From Spirochaetota bacterium (GTDB lineage Bacteria > Spirochaetota > UBA12135 > COTS27), in assembly GCA_013426755.1 (NCBI GenBank), contig AP019861.1:2573271-2637270 (forward strand): a DNA stretch of 64,000 nt. Reading direction: 5' to 3'. The position numbers and the translations under genes are program-made. Positions 27,816 through 37,463 of the stretch are shown piece by piece; position 1 is the stretch's first letter, and each line of letters begins with the position of its first letter. The notes under the pieces were generated by a model that ran no database searches, was not told the origin of the DNA, and saw nothing but the letters and a program-made list of their open reading frames with translations.

Positions 27816-29779
27816 CACTTATTATAAACTCCATATTTTTTAGACCGTCTAACATGTCGTTCGTAGCAAGCGCAAATCGCTTCACGTACTTCTGTAATCT
27901 TAAATGGAATGCCCTGAACTTTATGATAGCCGTGCACAGCAGCAGTTGTCCGTGCTTTAACGAGGGCCGTCAATTGTCCCAAATTTTTTTCAATGACGAG
28001 TATAATAGGGTAGTGGGTGATCACCTCTTCAAAATTAGGTGGGAATGGACTCAAATACTTAAGGTGAATAGCAGCAAAACCAGTCTGATCGTACGGCAAG
28101 GTGGCATTGACGGGAGGCAAAGGTTTAGACTTCTCCTCATTCGCAGGGAGACCAAGACGCCGCGTCATCTCCACTAAGATATGCCAAATAACACCATAGG
28201 TCCCGCCCCATGTAATGACTAAGAGGGGGCTTTTTTTATTTCCTGCAACATTAAGTGGCATAATTTCTTGCTGCAGCGCTAATACTTTATTTTGTCTAAG
28301 TAGGGTCATGTGATGGTGATTGGGTCCGTCGTAGCTCACATCGCCAGTGTGTGCGTCTTTTTCGAGACCGCCGATTCTATGTTCGAATCCACGCATGCCA
28401 GGGATAGCCCATGCCCGCTGGACTGGGAGAGCCGCATTTCTCGCATAGGGCGAAAATGCCGTCTCAGCTAATCGCGATGCAAACATTGGGTCGGTCTCAG
28501 GAAGGGCCTTAATATCAGCAATAGCCCACGGTTCACTGCCATTGGCGATATTAGCGTCTGAAAGAACAATCACGGGAATACGATATTTGATCGCCCAGAC
28601 ACACGCCTCAACCGCCCGATAAAAACAATCGCCAGGAGACGCCGCCGCTGTAACAACTAGCGGCGCTTCTCCATGTCTGCCATAAAGAGCCAATAAAAGG
28701 TCTGCCTGTTCACCCTTAGTCGGCATACCCGTAGCAGGTCCTGAGCGCTGGACATCGATAACGACAACAGGCAATTCTGCCATAACAGCCAGCCCTAAGG
28801 CTTCCATTTTAAGCGTAAAGCCAGGACCCGACGTGCCCGTCATACCAAGCGATCCGCCATACGAAGCACCCAGTGCAGCTGTCATAGCGCCCATTTCGTC
28901 TTCTGCTTGAAAAACAATCATTCCCTGGTCTTTTAAAGCAGCCAGTTTATGTAAAATAGTACTCGCCGGTGTAATAGGGTAGGAGGCATAAAATGGTCTG
29001 ACACCTGCGCGATACGCCCCAACTAGTAGTCCTTCGGCAATCATATCATTGCCCGTCACATTTCTAGTGTGGCTGCGTTTCTTATCAAGAGGAGCAATTG
29101 TGTATTGGCTGCGAAATAATTCACTTGCTGTGCCGTAAGCGTACCCTGCGCGCAATGCAAGGAGATTAGCATGCCTAATAGCAGCCCATTTCTCAGCAGC
29201 AAATTTCCGCTCGATAAAAGCTTCGCTATGTGCAAGCCCACGATCATATAGCCATAACACAAGTCCCAGTGCGAACAGATTTTTAGTCCGTTCCTTCATT
29301 CTATAAGATATAGAGCTCTCAGCAAGCGCTTTAAGCGTAAGTTCTGTAATAGGTACTTTAAAGAGCTCGTACTGTGTGATGCTATTATCGGTTAGAAAGT
29401 CTGCTGGAACATCAGCAAGCTTATAACCACGTGCATTAAACGTGGCTTCATTAATGATAATGATACTGTTTTTTTTGAGATAGGTGAGATTGGTTTTAAG
29501 GGCAGCTGGATTCATTGCCACGAGGACATCCGCTTCGTCGCCCGAAGTATATACAGGGGTACTTCCGATATTGACTTGATAAGCAGAAACACCTGCGCGC
29601 GTTCCAGCAGGAGCGCGGATCTCAGCAGGAAAATCAGGCAGCACTTTGATATCATTGCCAAGCCAGACCGAGACGCTAGATAATTCATTGCCAACCAGCT
29701 GGATGCCGTCTCCCGAATCGCCTGCTATTCTAACCGTAATCTTCTCTAAGGAGCGTCGTTGTTTAATACGGGTCGTCAC
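27815..29779 (-). CDS. korA: 2-oxoacid:ferredoxin oxidoreductase, fused gamma-alpha subunit
   Basis: 654 residues: an N-terminal gamma domain (~10-185, GDSGDGIQLVGNELS, FPAEIRAPAGTRAGVSAYQV) fused to the alpha domain (~230-640, SYPITPASTILHKLA, AEDEMGAMTAALGASYGGS, TGTSGPGFTLKMEALGLAVM, RSGPATGMPTKGEQADLL). This is the two-subunit KorAB architecture. No ferredoxin-domain delta subunit is adjacent, so electrons must go to a separate ferredoxin. GTG start. argD ends 65 bp upstream on the same strand. Confidence 0.93.
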   Translation of the reverse strand: MTTRIKQRRSLEKITVRIAGDSGDGIQLVGNELSSVSVWLGNDIKVLPDFPAEIRAPAGTRAGVSAYQVNIGSTPVYTSGDEADVLVAMNPAALKTNLTYLKKNSIIIINEATFNARGYKLADVPADFLTDNSITQYELFKVPITELTLKALAESSISYRMKERTKNLFALGLVLWLYDRGLAHSEAFIERKFAAEKWAAIRHANLLALRAGYAYGTASELFRSQYTIAPLDKKRSHTRNVTGNDMIAEGLLVGAYRAGVRPFYASYPITPASTILHKLAALKDQGMIVFQAEDEMGAMTAALGASYGGSLGMTGTSGPGFTLKMEALGLAVMAELPVVVIDVQRSGPATGMPTKGEQADLLLALYGRHGEAPLVVTAAASPGDCFYRAVEACVWAIKYRIPVIVLSDANIANGSEPWAIADIKALPETDPMFASRLAETAFSPYARNAALPVQRAWAIPGMRGFEHRIGGLEKDAHTGDVSYDGPNHHHMTLLRQNKVLALQQEIMPLNVAGNKKSPLLVITWGGTYGVIWHILVEMTRRLGLPANEEKSKPLPPVNATLPYDQTGFAAIHLKYLSPFPPNFEEVITHYPIILVIEKNLGQLTALVKARTTAAVHGYHKVQGIPFKITEVREAICACYERHVRRSKKYGVYNK

Positions 29780-29844
29780 GTGTCTCTTTTATATACTCTA
29801 GCATGTAAGGTAGTGATTTATAATAATAAAGACGTCATCTGCAC

Positions 29845-31050
29845 TCAGTGAGCAAGCACCGTTTGATAAACGGAGCGAAAGGTTTCTTTAAATTGAGCGA
29901 TATGCTGCGGCTGAATGATCAAAGGAGGTAGCATGCGAATGCTATTGGGTCTGACACTATTTATGATAAGATTGATACCCTTAGGATCAAAAGACATAGC
30001 TTGCTTAGCGATAACGGGGGCGAGGTCTTCTTTGACATCAAAAGCGATCATGAGTCCCTTGCCACGAATATGGGTAATAGGAAGTCCCTCACCAGCAAGG
30101 TCTTTAAGTGTTTCTTTAAACAAATCTCCCATAGCCATAACACGCGGCAGGAAAGACGGTTTAAGCATCTCTTTTAAAATAGCTATGCCAACAGCCATCA
30201 TAATAGCCTGTCCAGAATACGTAGCACCCACCTCATTGTTTTCAAATAAAGCGCAATGCTCCTTAGTCATAATAGCGCCCAACGGAAAGCCACCGCCTAT
30301 AGATTTAGCCATTGTGAGCACGTCGGGTACAAAATCAAAATGATTGTGTGCGAATAATTGACCTGTGCGTCCCATTCCCGTCTGGACTTCATCGACCATT
30401 ATTAATATCTTATGTCTAGCAGCCAGCTCTCTAAGTCCCGCTATAAAATGCTGCTCTGCGACATTAACACCGCCTTCGCCTTGGATCAATTCTAAAAAAA
30501 TAGCGGCAATGCGATGATTTTTTATAGCGGCTTCGACAGCATTTAGGTCATTCCAAGGGACGTGAACAAAACCGGGGACCTTGGGCATAAATTTTTTATC
30601 CCAGCCTGGTCTCGCCGAAGCAGACATCATTGCCAGCGTCCGGCCATGGAAACCATTAGAAAAGGTGATCACTTCATAAGCTCCGTCTAGTTTAACAGAC
30701 CCGTACTTTCTGGCAACTTTGATAGCATTTTCATTAGCTTCGGCGCCTGTGCTTGTAAAAAAAATACGGTCTAATGTTGTTGCTTGAAGTAGGTTATGGC
30801 CAAATTCAAACATTTTATCAGAAAGCACCAGTGGTCCTGTATGAGTGAGCAAGTGAAGTTGTGTCTCGACCGCTTCTTTTAAAACTGAAGGATTAGCGCC
30901 CAGACAATTACACCCCCAGCCAGACATCAGGTCTAAATATCGAATGCCTTTCGTATCATAAAAATAGACGCCCTCACCACGCTGCATAACCATTTTAGGA
31001 CGATTATCAAATCTACTCAGCAAAATACTAGCATCACCATATTTACTCAT
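29845..31050 (-). CDS. argD: Acetylornithine/class III aminotransferase
   Basis: PLP-dependent aminotransferase of 401 residues. Seen are GCNCLGANP near the N-terminus, STGAEANENAIKVARKYG, GFHGRTLAMMSAS, DEVQTGMGRTG and the PLP lysine K249 in AKSIGGGFPLGA. argB and argF elsewhere in the window make N-acetylornithine the most likely substrate, but other omega-aminotransferases share these motifs. AAAGGA lies about seven bases before the ATG. It lies upstream of korAB on the same strand. Confidence 0.88.
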   Translation of the reverse strand: MSKYGDASILLSRFDNRPKMVMQRGEGVYFYDTKGIRYLDLMSGWGCNCLGANPSVLKEAVETQLHLLTHTGPLVLSDKMFEFGHNLLQATTLDRIFFTSTGAEANENAIKVARKYGSVKLDGAYEVITFSNGFHGRTLAMMSASARPGWDKKFMPKVPGFVHVPWNDLNAVEAAIKNHRIAAIFLELIQGEGGVNVAEQHFIAGLRELAARHKILIMVDEVQTGMGRTGQLFAHNHFDFVPDVLTMAKSIGGGFPLGAIMTKEHCALFENNEVGATYSGQAIMMAVGIAILKEMLKPSFLPRVMAMGDLFKETLKDLAGEGLPITHIRGKGLMIAFDVKEDLAPVIAKQAMSFDPKGINLIINSVRPNSIRMLPPLIIQPQHIAQFKETFRSVYQTVLAH

Positions 31051-31332
31051 GACCGAATCCTTTAATTACAAATCATTAAACCCATAAAAACGCGTCTTTC
31101 AAGCCCGATGTGTTCTTTAAGCCCTATATTATAACATTAACATAAAGAAATTAAACCCAATTGAATTGCTTTCGTATTCTGTGCGTAAACGACTCGTCAC
31201 AACGCGCTTCTAAAAATACAGGTAAGAACAAAGAAAGGACGTAGCAGAGAATTCCAATACTCCTCACCATAAAAAAACAATAGTGGTGAAAGATAAAACT
31301 AGACTATTACTTTCAAAATAATAACCAGCATA

Positions 31333-32418
31333 TCATTTTCTAAATTTATAATAAAAAATCGCTGATACAATGAAGAAAACAATGTTTCCAAACCACCCAG
31401 CAAAATAAGGCGGCAATATCCCTATATGTCCCAATAAAAAGCCTACATTAGCAAATACAATATACACAAACGCCGTCATCAATACAAAGAAAAATGACAA
31501 TGCCAATACAGCGTTACGTGAAAAAATAGATAGCGGTATTGCAAAAAAGAACATGATGAGAGCACTGTAATAATTGGCAACTTTAAAATGGTAGTCCGTC
31601 CACGACTTTTTACTATTCCCACCTATCCGTTCTAATTTACGTGCTAGCCGCTTGACTTCTCGTGCTGACAGGTCTTCTATTTTAATATAGACGCGATCGA
31701 AATGATACGGGTCTTCATTCAAATGCAGCCGTTTTTTCTGATCGTATTGATATTTTACGGTAGAACCTGTGAAGTCACGGATATAAGTTTTAAAAAATTC
31801 CCATTCACCCTCAGAGAGATAATTGCCACGCTCCGAAGAGACCAATGACTTAAACTTATTCTCAGACGTTAAATAAATAAGATTGATACCGCGTAAACTT
31901 CCTGAGACAGGATCAAATCCCTTGATCATATAGACTTTATTATCACTGCCAAATTGAACAAAATTGACGCGTTCGGAAGTTTGATAAAACGTCTGGTTTC
32001 TAAGCTCACGTGCCAAAACACGATGTTTGCGATGCAGCACATAAAATAACTCGTCTTCAAATATTGAAAAAACAACGCAGATCACCGTCAATACGAGACA
32101 AACAGGTTTAAGGTGATGAAACATTCCCTTGCCAGTCGTAAATAGGATATAAAGTTCGCGATTGCTATTAAGCCGTCCCAATGTAAAGACCGTTGCAAAC
32201 ATCACCCCCAATGGAAATAAATACGTGAACGTGTAGGGAATTTCATACAAAAAGTACTTCACAAACTCCATAAATGGCGTCGTATCCGCTATCGTCACAA
32301 AATGATTGACCTCTTCTGTAAACCGAACCAATATAAAAAAGCCCACCAGTACAATCATAATGGCAGATAAAACCGCAATGTACTGCTTAAATATATAACG
32401 TTGCAGGGTTGTGAACAT
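31333..32418 (-). CDS. LptF/LptG family permease (YjgP/YjgQ)
   Basis: 361 residues. An N-terminal segment LQRYIFKQYIAVLSAIMIVL starts the membrane domain, with helices at about 12-32, 60-85 and 95-118. A ~150-residue periplasmic beta-jellyroll region follows (FEDELFYVLHRKHRVLARE through RVYIKIEDLSAREVKRLARK), then three C-terminal helices. This is the LptF/LptG layout of the ABC transporter that extracts lipopolysaccharide. The second permease and LptB are not in the window, so I cannot say F or G. AAAGGAAAGAG precedes the ATG. Lon lies upstream. Confidence 0.88.
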   Translation of the reverse strand: MFTTLQRYIFKQYIAVLSAIMIVLVGFFILVRFTEEVNHFVTIADTTPFMEFVKYFLYEIPYTFTYLFPLGVMFATVFTLGRLNSNRELYILFTTGKGMFHHLKPVCLVLTVICVVFSIFEDELFYVLHRKHRVLARELRNQTFYQTSERVNFVQFGSDNKVYMIKGFDPVSGSLRGINLIYLTSENKFKSLVSSERGNYLSEGEWEFFKTYIRDFTGSTVKYQYDQKKRLHLNEDPYHFDRVYIKIEDLSAREVKRLARKLERIGGNSKKSWTDYHFKVANYYSALIMFFFAIPLSIFSRNAVLALSFFFVLMTAFVYIVFANVGFLLGHIGILPPYFAGWFGNIVFFIVSAIFYYKFRK

Positions 32419-32643
32419 GTATTACTCTTTCCTTTGAGTCAAATCTACGGGGCATCAGAACTTTACGCTTATATGGGCGGATATGTTAAATTTGTAAGAA
32501 TTCCATCCATTCTGCTACGTTTCAATGCTACATTTCAATTCTACGTTTATATGTCATTTCTACAAATAATAGTGTACTATTAGTAAAAAAATAGCTGCCG
32601 TTTTTCAATAAGATAATTTTGTTTTACAGATATGACCGCTCAA

Positions 32644-35376
32644 TCAAGATTTTCTAACCGAAAGAACGCGCTTTGGAAATAAATGCTCAGCCAATTCATT
32701 AAAATGCGACGTAAATTGTGGTTTCATACCGCGGCGTATTGAAATTGGAATGTCATTAAAATCATCGCAATTAGCACGGGGGAGGAAAATTCTTTTTCTT
32801 CCCGAACGTTTAGCAGCAATAACTTTCTCACGAACACCGCCTACCCCGAGAATTTGTCCTGTAAGGGTCAATTCACCTGTCATTGCAATATTTTTAGCAA
32901 TAGGAAAATCGAGCAATACAGATAAGATAGCGGTTACAATGGCCACTCCTGCCGAAGGTCCATCTTTGGGCGTTGCTCCTGCTGGAACATGAATATGAAA
33001 TTCCTTCTCAGTGAAGACCTTACATTGCTTATCGGTAAAGAAAGCTTCACAAAATGTTTTTACATAACTGTAAGCAAGTTCAGCCGATTCCATCATGACA
33101 TCGCCCATATTACCTGTGAGACGAAAGACTTCACCTTTATCGTGAAGGCGAACCATAACAACTTCTACGTAGAGCAGGGCACCGCCTAATTGTGTCCATG
33201 CGAGACCGCAGACTACCCCTGGTGTCAATGATTTATATGCGAGGTCTTCTTTAAAAATCTCTCTCCCTAAGTAAGTTTTGAGGTCTTCTTTACGAATGAC
33301 GAGTGATTTGAAGGATGTTACGGAGTAAGGCGCCGGCTTGCGACTAGTAGCGTGTGGAGTGGTTTTTGGCGTGGTTTTGCTCGCTATTTTTGCTTCGCTA
33401 GCAAGCATTTTTTTACAAATAGCTTTTCTGAGGATAGTAGCAAGCATCTTTTCTAAACTGCGAACACCTGATTCGAGCGCGTAATGAGTGATGATGTGCT
33501 GTACAACAGCGCGGTCTAAACGAATACTCGTTGCACTTAAACCGTGATTGCGTAGTAGTTTAGGCAATAAATAGCGCTTGGCAATGATTAATTTCTCTTC
33601 TAAGGCATAACCTGAAAGCTCAACGACTTCCATCCTATCGAGTAGTGCAGCAGGAATCGTCTCAGTTTGATTGGCAGTGGCAATAAAGAGCACCTTAGAA
33701 AGATCAAAGGGAATGTCTAGATAATGGTCATGAAAATGGTGATTGTGTTCTTTATCGAGAACTTCTAATAACGCAGCGGCGGGATCGCCCGTAAACGACG
33801 ATGTTAATTTATCTATTTCATCGAGAACGATGACAGGATTTAGTGTTTTGACCGTGCGCAGCGCTTGAATAAATTTACCTGGTAGCGCTCCGATATATGT
33901 GCGTCGATGTCCTTTGATCTCAGCTTCATCGCGCATGCCACCTAGCGAAAACCGATAAAAATCACGTCCCGTTGCTAAAGCAATACTTCTACCCAGCGAC
34001 GTTTTCCCAACACCAGGCGCCCCCACCAAACAAAGAATAGACCCACCGACCTCACGGCGAAGTTTCTCAACAGCCATAAATTCCAATATGCGTTCTTTAC
34101 CTTTTTTAATGCCGTAATGATGATTGTCGAGGACGCGTTTTATTTTTTTAAGATTGACATCGGTTTGTTTAGTCACACCCCAAGGAAGGGCTAAAAGCCA
34201 TTCTGTATACGTCCGTGCCAGCGAATATTCTGAGCTGCGCGTATCATAAAATTTAAGTTTATGACATTCTTCGGCTAAGACCTTACGTGCTTGGTCTGAA
34301 AACAAGGTCTTAGCAGCTTGTTCTTCAATTTTTTTCAAGAATAAGGTTTTTTCATCGGTTTCTACGCCCAATTCTTTTTTTATGTATTTGAGTTGTTCTC
34401 TTAGAAAAAAGTGGTGCTGCTGTTTGGAAACTTCATTTTTGACTTGTTTATCTATTTTATTGCGGAGTTTGAAGATCTGAACTTCTCTTTCTAGATAAAT
34501 CGCTACTTGCTGCAGCCGTTTTTTATGCGAACGAATGGCGAGCAATTTCTGCAATTCTTCACCAGCAGGAGCGGTAAGATGTCCTGAGACGAGATTGACA
34601 AACAACATCGGTGAATTAATAACGTGCTGGGCGACGAATAGTTTAAATTCTTCTACATACGAGGCATTGAGTTTTATCAATTCCTTAACCCTTTGAGTGA
34701 TCAGTGCAAGGTAGGTATTGAGTTCTGTATCTTTACTAGAAAACATGGTTTCATCGTCTTCTTTGAAATACTTGACGTTAACGATGCGATAAGGTTTGGT
34801 CTGCAAGACGGTTTCTATTTTTATCCTTCTCAAACAACGCAAAAAGAAGCCTTGTGCTTTACTTTTACGATAAGACGGTGATTGCCTAGTTGTGTTTTCT
34901 GAATTGTTCGCATCCGTTTCATTGGATGCAAGGGCAGGATTTGTTTTAAGAACACGGGCTATACAGCCTATATCGTGATAAGATTCTGTATTACTTCCTA
35001 CTTTATCCTCTTTTTTTACGTAAGAAAAAGCAAAATAGGGCTCAGGTTTCTTTAAAATATGGTGAATACCGAGCAGGTCCGTACGATTTTGAAATACAGC
35101 CGCCGAAATAATGCCAGGGAAGGGCGGCCTGTCTTTAGCAGGCAACCAGATCAATTCGCTAGGTAATTTTTCACTCCCTACACCAGAATAAGACATCTTC
35201 CTCTTAGCAACCGGTGGTGCTTGAGAACTGTCCTTAGCTGTTTTTTTATCACGCCTTTTAGCATTCACTTCACGACGAAGTGGTTTGGCAACGTGTGATT
35301 TTAGCGAAGGTTGTACTGAAGATCTAGAAATTTTAACGGAATGGGCGGATTTAGACTTTATTCGTTTACTAGTCAT
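32644..35376 (-). CDS. lon: Lon ATP-dependent protease
   Basis: 910 residues, longer than the usual ~780-820. Residues 1-65 are a Lys/Ser/Arg-rich tail; the substrate-binding LON domain follows from ~75, with a low-complexity gap near 150-175. The coiled region (EREVQIFKLRNKIDKQVKNE, QHHFFLREQLKYIKKELG) leads to Walker A GAPGVGKTS, PVIVLDEIDK, and a proteolytic domain with the Ser-Lys dyad S808 (DGPSAGVA) and K851 (VREKVIAAKRSG). Between the AAA+ and protease domains is an extra Thr/Ser/Pro-rich patch. Degrades misfolded and regulatory proteins in the cytosol. No obvious ribosome binding site. Confidence 0.96.
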   Translation of the reverse strand: MTSKRIKSKSAHSVKISRSSVQPSLKSHVAKPLRREVNAKRRDKKTAKDSSQAPPVAKRKMSYSGVGSEKLPSELIWLPAKDRPPFPGIISAAVFQNRTDLLGIHHILKKPEPYFAFSYVKKEDKVGSNTESYHDIGCIARVLKTNPALASNETDANNSENTTRQSPSYRKSKAQGFFLRCLRRIKIETVLQTKPYRIVNVKYFKEDDETMFSSKDTELNTYLALITQRVKELIKLNASYVEEFKLFVAQHVINSPMLFVNLVSGHLTAPAGEELQKLLAIRSHKKRLQQVAIYLEREVQIFKLRNKIDKQVKNEVSKQQHHFFLREQLKYIKKELGVETDEKTLFLKKIEEQAAKTLFSDQARKVLAEECHKLKFYDTRSSEYSLARTYTEWLLALPWGVTKQTDVNLKKIKRVLDNHHYGIKKGKERILEFMAVEKLRREVGGSILCLVGAPGVGKTSLGRSIALATGRDFYRFSLGGMRDEAEIKGHRRTYIGALPGKFIQALRTVKTLNPVIVLDEIDKLTSSFTGDPAAALLEVLDKEHNHHFHDHYLDIPFDLSKVLFIATANQTETIPAALLDRMEVVELSGYALEEKLIIAKRYLLPKLLRNHGLSATSIRLDRAVVQHIITHYALESGVRSLEKMLATILRKAICKKMLASEAKIASKTTPKTTPHATSRKPAPYSVTSFKSLVIRKEDLKTYLGREIFKEDLAYKSLTPGVVCGLAWTQLGGALLYVEVVMVRLHDKGEVFRLTGNMGDVMMESAELAYSYVKTFCEAFFTDKQCKVFTEKEFHIHVPAGATPKDGPSAGVAIVTAILSVLLDFPIAKNIAMTGELTLTGQILGVGGVREKVIAAKRSGRKRIFLPRANCDDFNDIPISIRRGMKPQFTSHFNELAEHLFPKRVLSVRKS

Positions 35377-35444
35377 GCTTGTGATGTTATTTGTGATGTT
35401 ATCTATGATCTATTATTACAACGCTTTTATACAAATCTTATACG

Positions 35445-35547
35445 AATCTTTGATAAAGATGGGTCATGCCTGTAGTATTTTTTATACGAATCTTATATAC
35501 AAACCTTATACAAATCTTTGATAAAGATGGGTCATGCCTGTAGTATT
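35445..35547. repeat. 35-bp direct repeat upstream of lon
   Basis: Bases 35445-35479 recur identically at 35513-35547 (68 bp apart). Each copy begins with the dyad ATCTTTGATAAAGAT. Flanking words TTATACAAATCTTATAC also recur. The copies lie in the 297-bp gap (35377-35673) between gatC and lon, upstream of lon on the minus strand. Confidence 0.85.
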
Positions 35548-35673
35548 ATATGTGATCTATTGTCACAACGCCTTTATACAAATCTTATACAAATCTTGCA
35601 CAAAGAACAGTTAACAAACTATCAAACGTATACAAAAAGATAAAAAGCATTAAAAAATCAGAATATTGTATCC

Positions 35674-35997
35674 TCAGTCATCAATAACACGCGGAACGAC
35701 GAAATGCCCAAGCCTAAATTCTGGGGCATTGGCTACCATAGCCTGCTCGGACAATTGAGAGGGACGTTTGGAGTCTTCCATCATAGGCGTTGCTGCGCGC
35801 TTATGCACATCTCCATCTAGTGGAGAAAATAACGGTTCAAGACCGCTCACATCGATGCTGTCTATCTTCGATACAAACTTTAAGATATTTCCAAGACTTT
35901 TCTTCAATTCAGAACTAGTCGCTTCATCGACTTCTATCCGAATCAAGTCACTGAGATATTTAATGTCCTCATCTGATATATTCTTAGGGTCACTCAT
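35674..35997 (-). CDS. gatC: Asp/Glu-tRNA amidotransferase subunit C
   Basis: 107 residues. The pattern DIKYLSDLIRIEVDE, LGNILKFVSKIDSIDVSGLE and the C-terminal FRLGHFVVPRVID are typical of GatC, the small clamp subunit of GatCAB, which transamidates misacylated Glu-tRNA(Gln) or Asp-tRNA(Asn). gatA and gatB are not adjacent. Lies between nadA and lon on the same strand; no clear Shine-Dalgarno sequence. Confidence 0.92.
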   Translation of the reverse strand: MSDPKNISDEDIKYLSDLIRIEVDEATSSELKKSLGNILKFVSKIDSIDVSGLEPLFSPLDGDVHKRAATPMMEDSKRPSQLSEQAMVANAPEFRLGHFVVPRVIDD

Positions 35998-36200
35998 TGG
36001 GGTATTGTTCTCTATATATATTTATTTTTCAAGTATTTTTAGATATATTATAATACGTTATGATATATTGGATTGGTGCTTAAATGGTATTTGATTGTAC
36101 GTTAAAATGCATTATAGACTGGTGCTTAAATAGTATTTTATCGTCAATATATATACGTTAATACTATATGTAGTAATACATGCGGGTACTATGAGTGCAA

Positions 36201-37289
36201 TCACGCGTGAGGGGTTATCGTTTTTAATTTTGGGTCATTTTTAACAGAGGACGCATCCGCATAAACGAACATGTTATCAAGACTTTGTCTAGCCGCTGTA
36301 ATAACCTCACTTGCAACAAAAACCTCATCTTCTTTCCTAGGCGCTGCTAAAACGCGATAAATATGTTCTAATTCATTGCTTTTCATAAATTGACACATCG
36401 TACAAGAACCGATGAATTGTTTCGTGCCGGGCGTAATTTCATTCTGCAATCTATCCACAAGTCCGCATTCTGTAAGAACAAAGTATTTATGATGATTATC
36501 TGTTTTGACAAAATGCATCATCTGCGACGTGCTGCCGACAAAATCTGCTTTTTTTGTAATCGCAGGCGAACATTCGGGGTGAACGACTATTTGAAGATCA
36601 CTACCGTATTGGTGCTTTAAATAATCGATCGTCTCACTGTCATAATCTTCATGAACATAGCACGTTCCATCAAACAGCACAATATCCTTATGGACATGAC
36701 GGCGCTCCATTTCTTTAATAACATTCTCACCCATAAGTTTATCCGGTAAAAAGACAATTTTATCATTAGGATACCGCTCGACAATGTCATAAACATTTGA
36801 AGAGGTCACAATAACATCTGACAAGGCCTTCACCTCAGCGGTCGTATTAATATACGTAATAAAGGCATGATGAGGATATTTATTTTTAAGAGCATGCATC
36901 TTAGCGGCGTCGATAGCGTCTGCTAGCGTGCAGCCGCCCAATGTCGCTGGCAAAAAGACCTTTTTATCGGGATTTAAGATTTTAGCAGTCTCAGCCATGA
37001 ACCGCACCGCTGCAAACACAATCGTTTCTGCTTGACTTGCTAAGGCATCCTTAGCCAATTTATAGGAATCACCGACATAATCCGCCACACCATAGATAAT
37101 CTCAGGACTCACGTAAGAATGGGCTAAAATAACTGCATTTTTTTCTACTTTGAGTTGATTGATGGCATTGACGAGGGGGACCAATTTTTCACATTTTTCC
37201 AATGGATACTTACACGTCGTTCCACCTATTTTGATATTTTTTAGCTTTTCGAACAGTTCTACGGCTGTTAGAGGATGGACGTTATTCAT
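36201..37289 (-). CDS. nadA: Quinolinate synthase
   Basis: Fe4S4 enzyme condensing iminoaspartate with dihydroxyacetone phosphate in NAD synthesis. 362 residues. The three cluster cysteines are visible in GGCTLADAIDA, LTECGLVDRLQ and IGSCTMCQFM; other motifs are LAHSYVSPEIIYGVADYVGD, VIVTSSNV, FLPDKLMGENV, VHPECSPAI and DFVGSTSQMMHFV. nadB and nadC are not in the window. Confidence 0.95.
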   Translation of the reverse strand: MNNVHPLTAVELFEKLKNIKIGGTTCKYPLEKCEKLVPLVNAINQLKVEKNAVILAHSYVSPEIIYGVADYVGDSYKLAKDALASQAETIVFAAVRFMAETAKILNPDKKVFLPATLGGCTLADAIDAAKMHALKNKYPHHAFITYINTTAEVKALSDVIVTSSNVYDIVERYPNDKIVFLPDKLMGENVIKEMERRHVHKDIVLFDGTCYVHEDYDSETIDYLKHQYGSDLQIVVHPECSPAITKKADFVGSTSQMMHFVKTDNHHKYFVLTECGLVDRLQNEITPGTKQFIGSCTMCQFMKSNELEHIYRVLAAPRKEDEVFVASEVITAARQSLDNMFVYADASSVKNDPKLKTITPHA

Positions 37290-37463
37290 GATTTATTGGC
37301 TAGCTAGCCTTCCTCCATTATCGTATTTCTTATCGTATTCAATACTTGTTATATTCGAGCTGGATTTATTAGTGATTTAATCTTACCTGTTAAATAGCTG
37401 GTTAGAACATTAAACTGCTTGAAGGTAACAAAGCGTAATATTGGAAAATCAATCTCAATAAAC

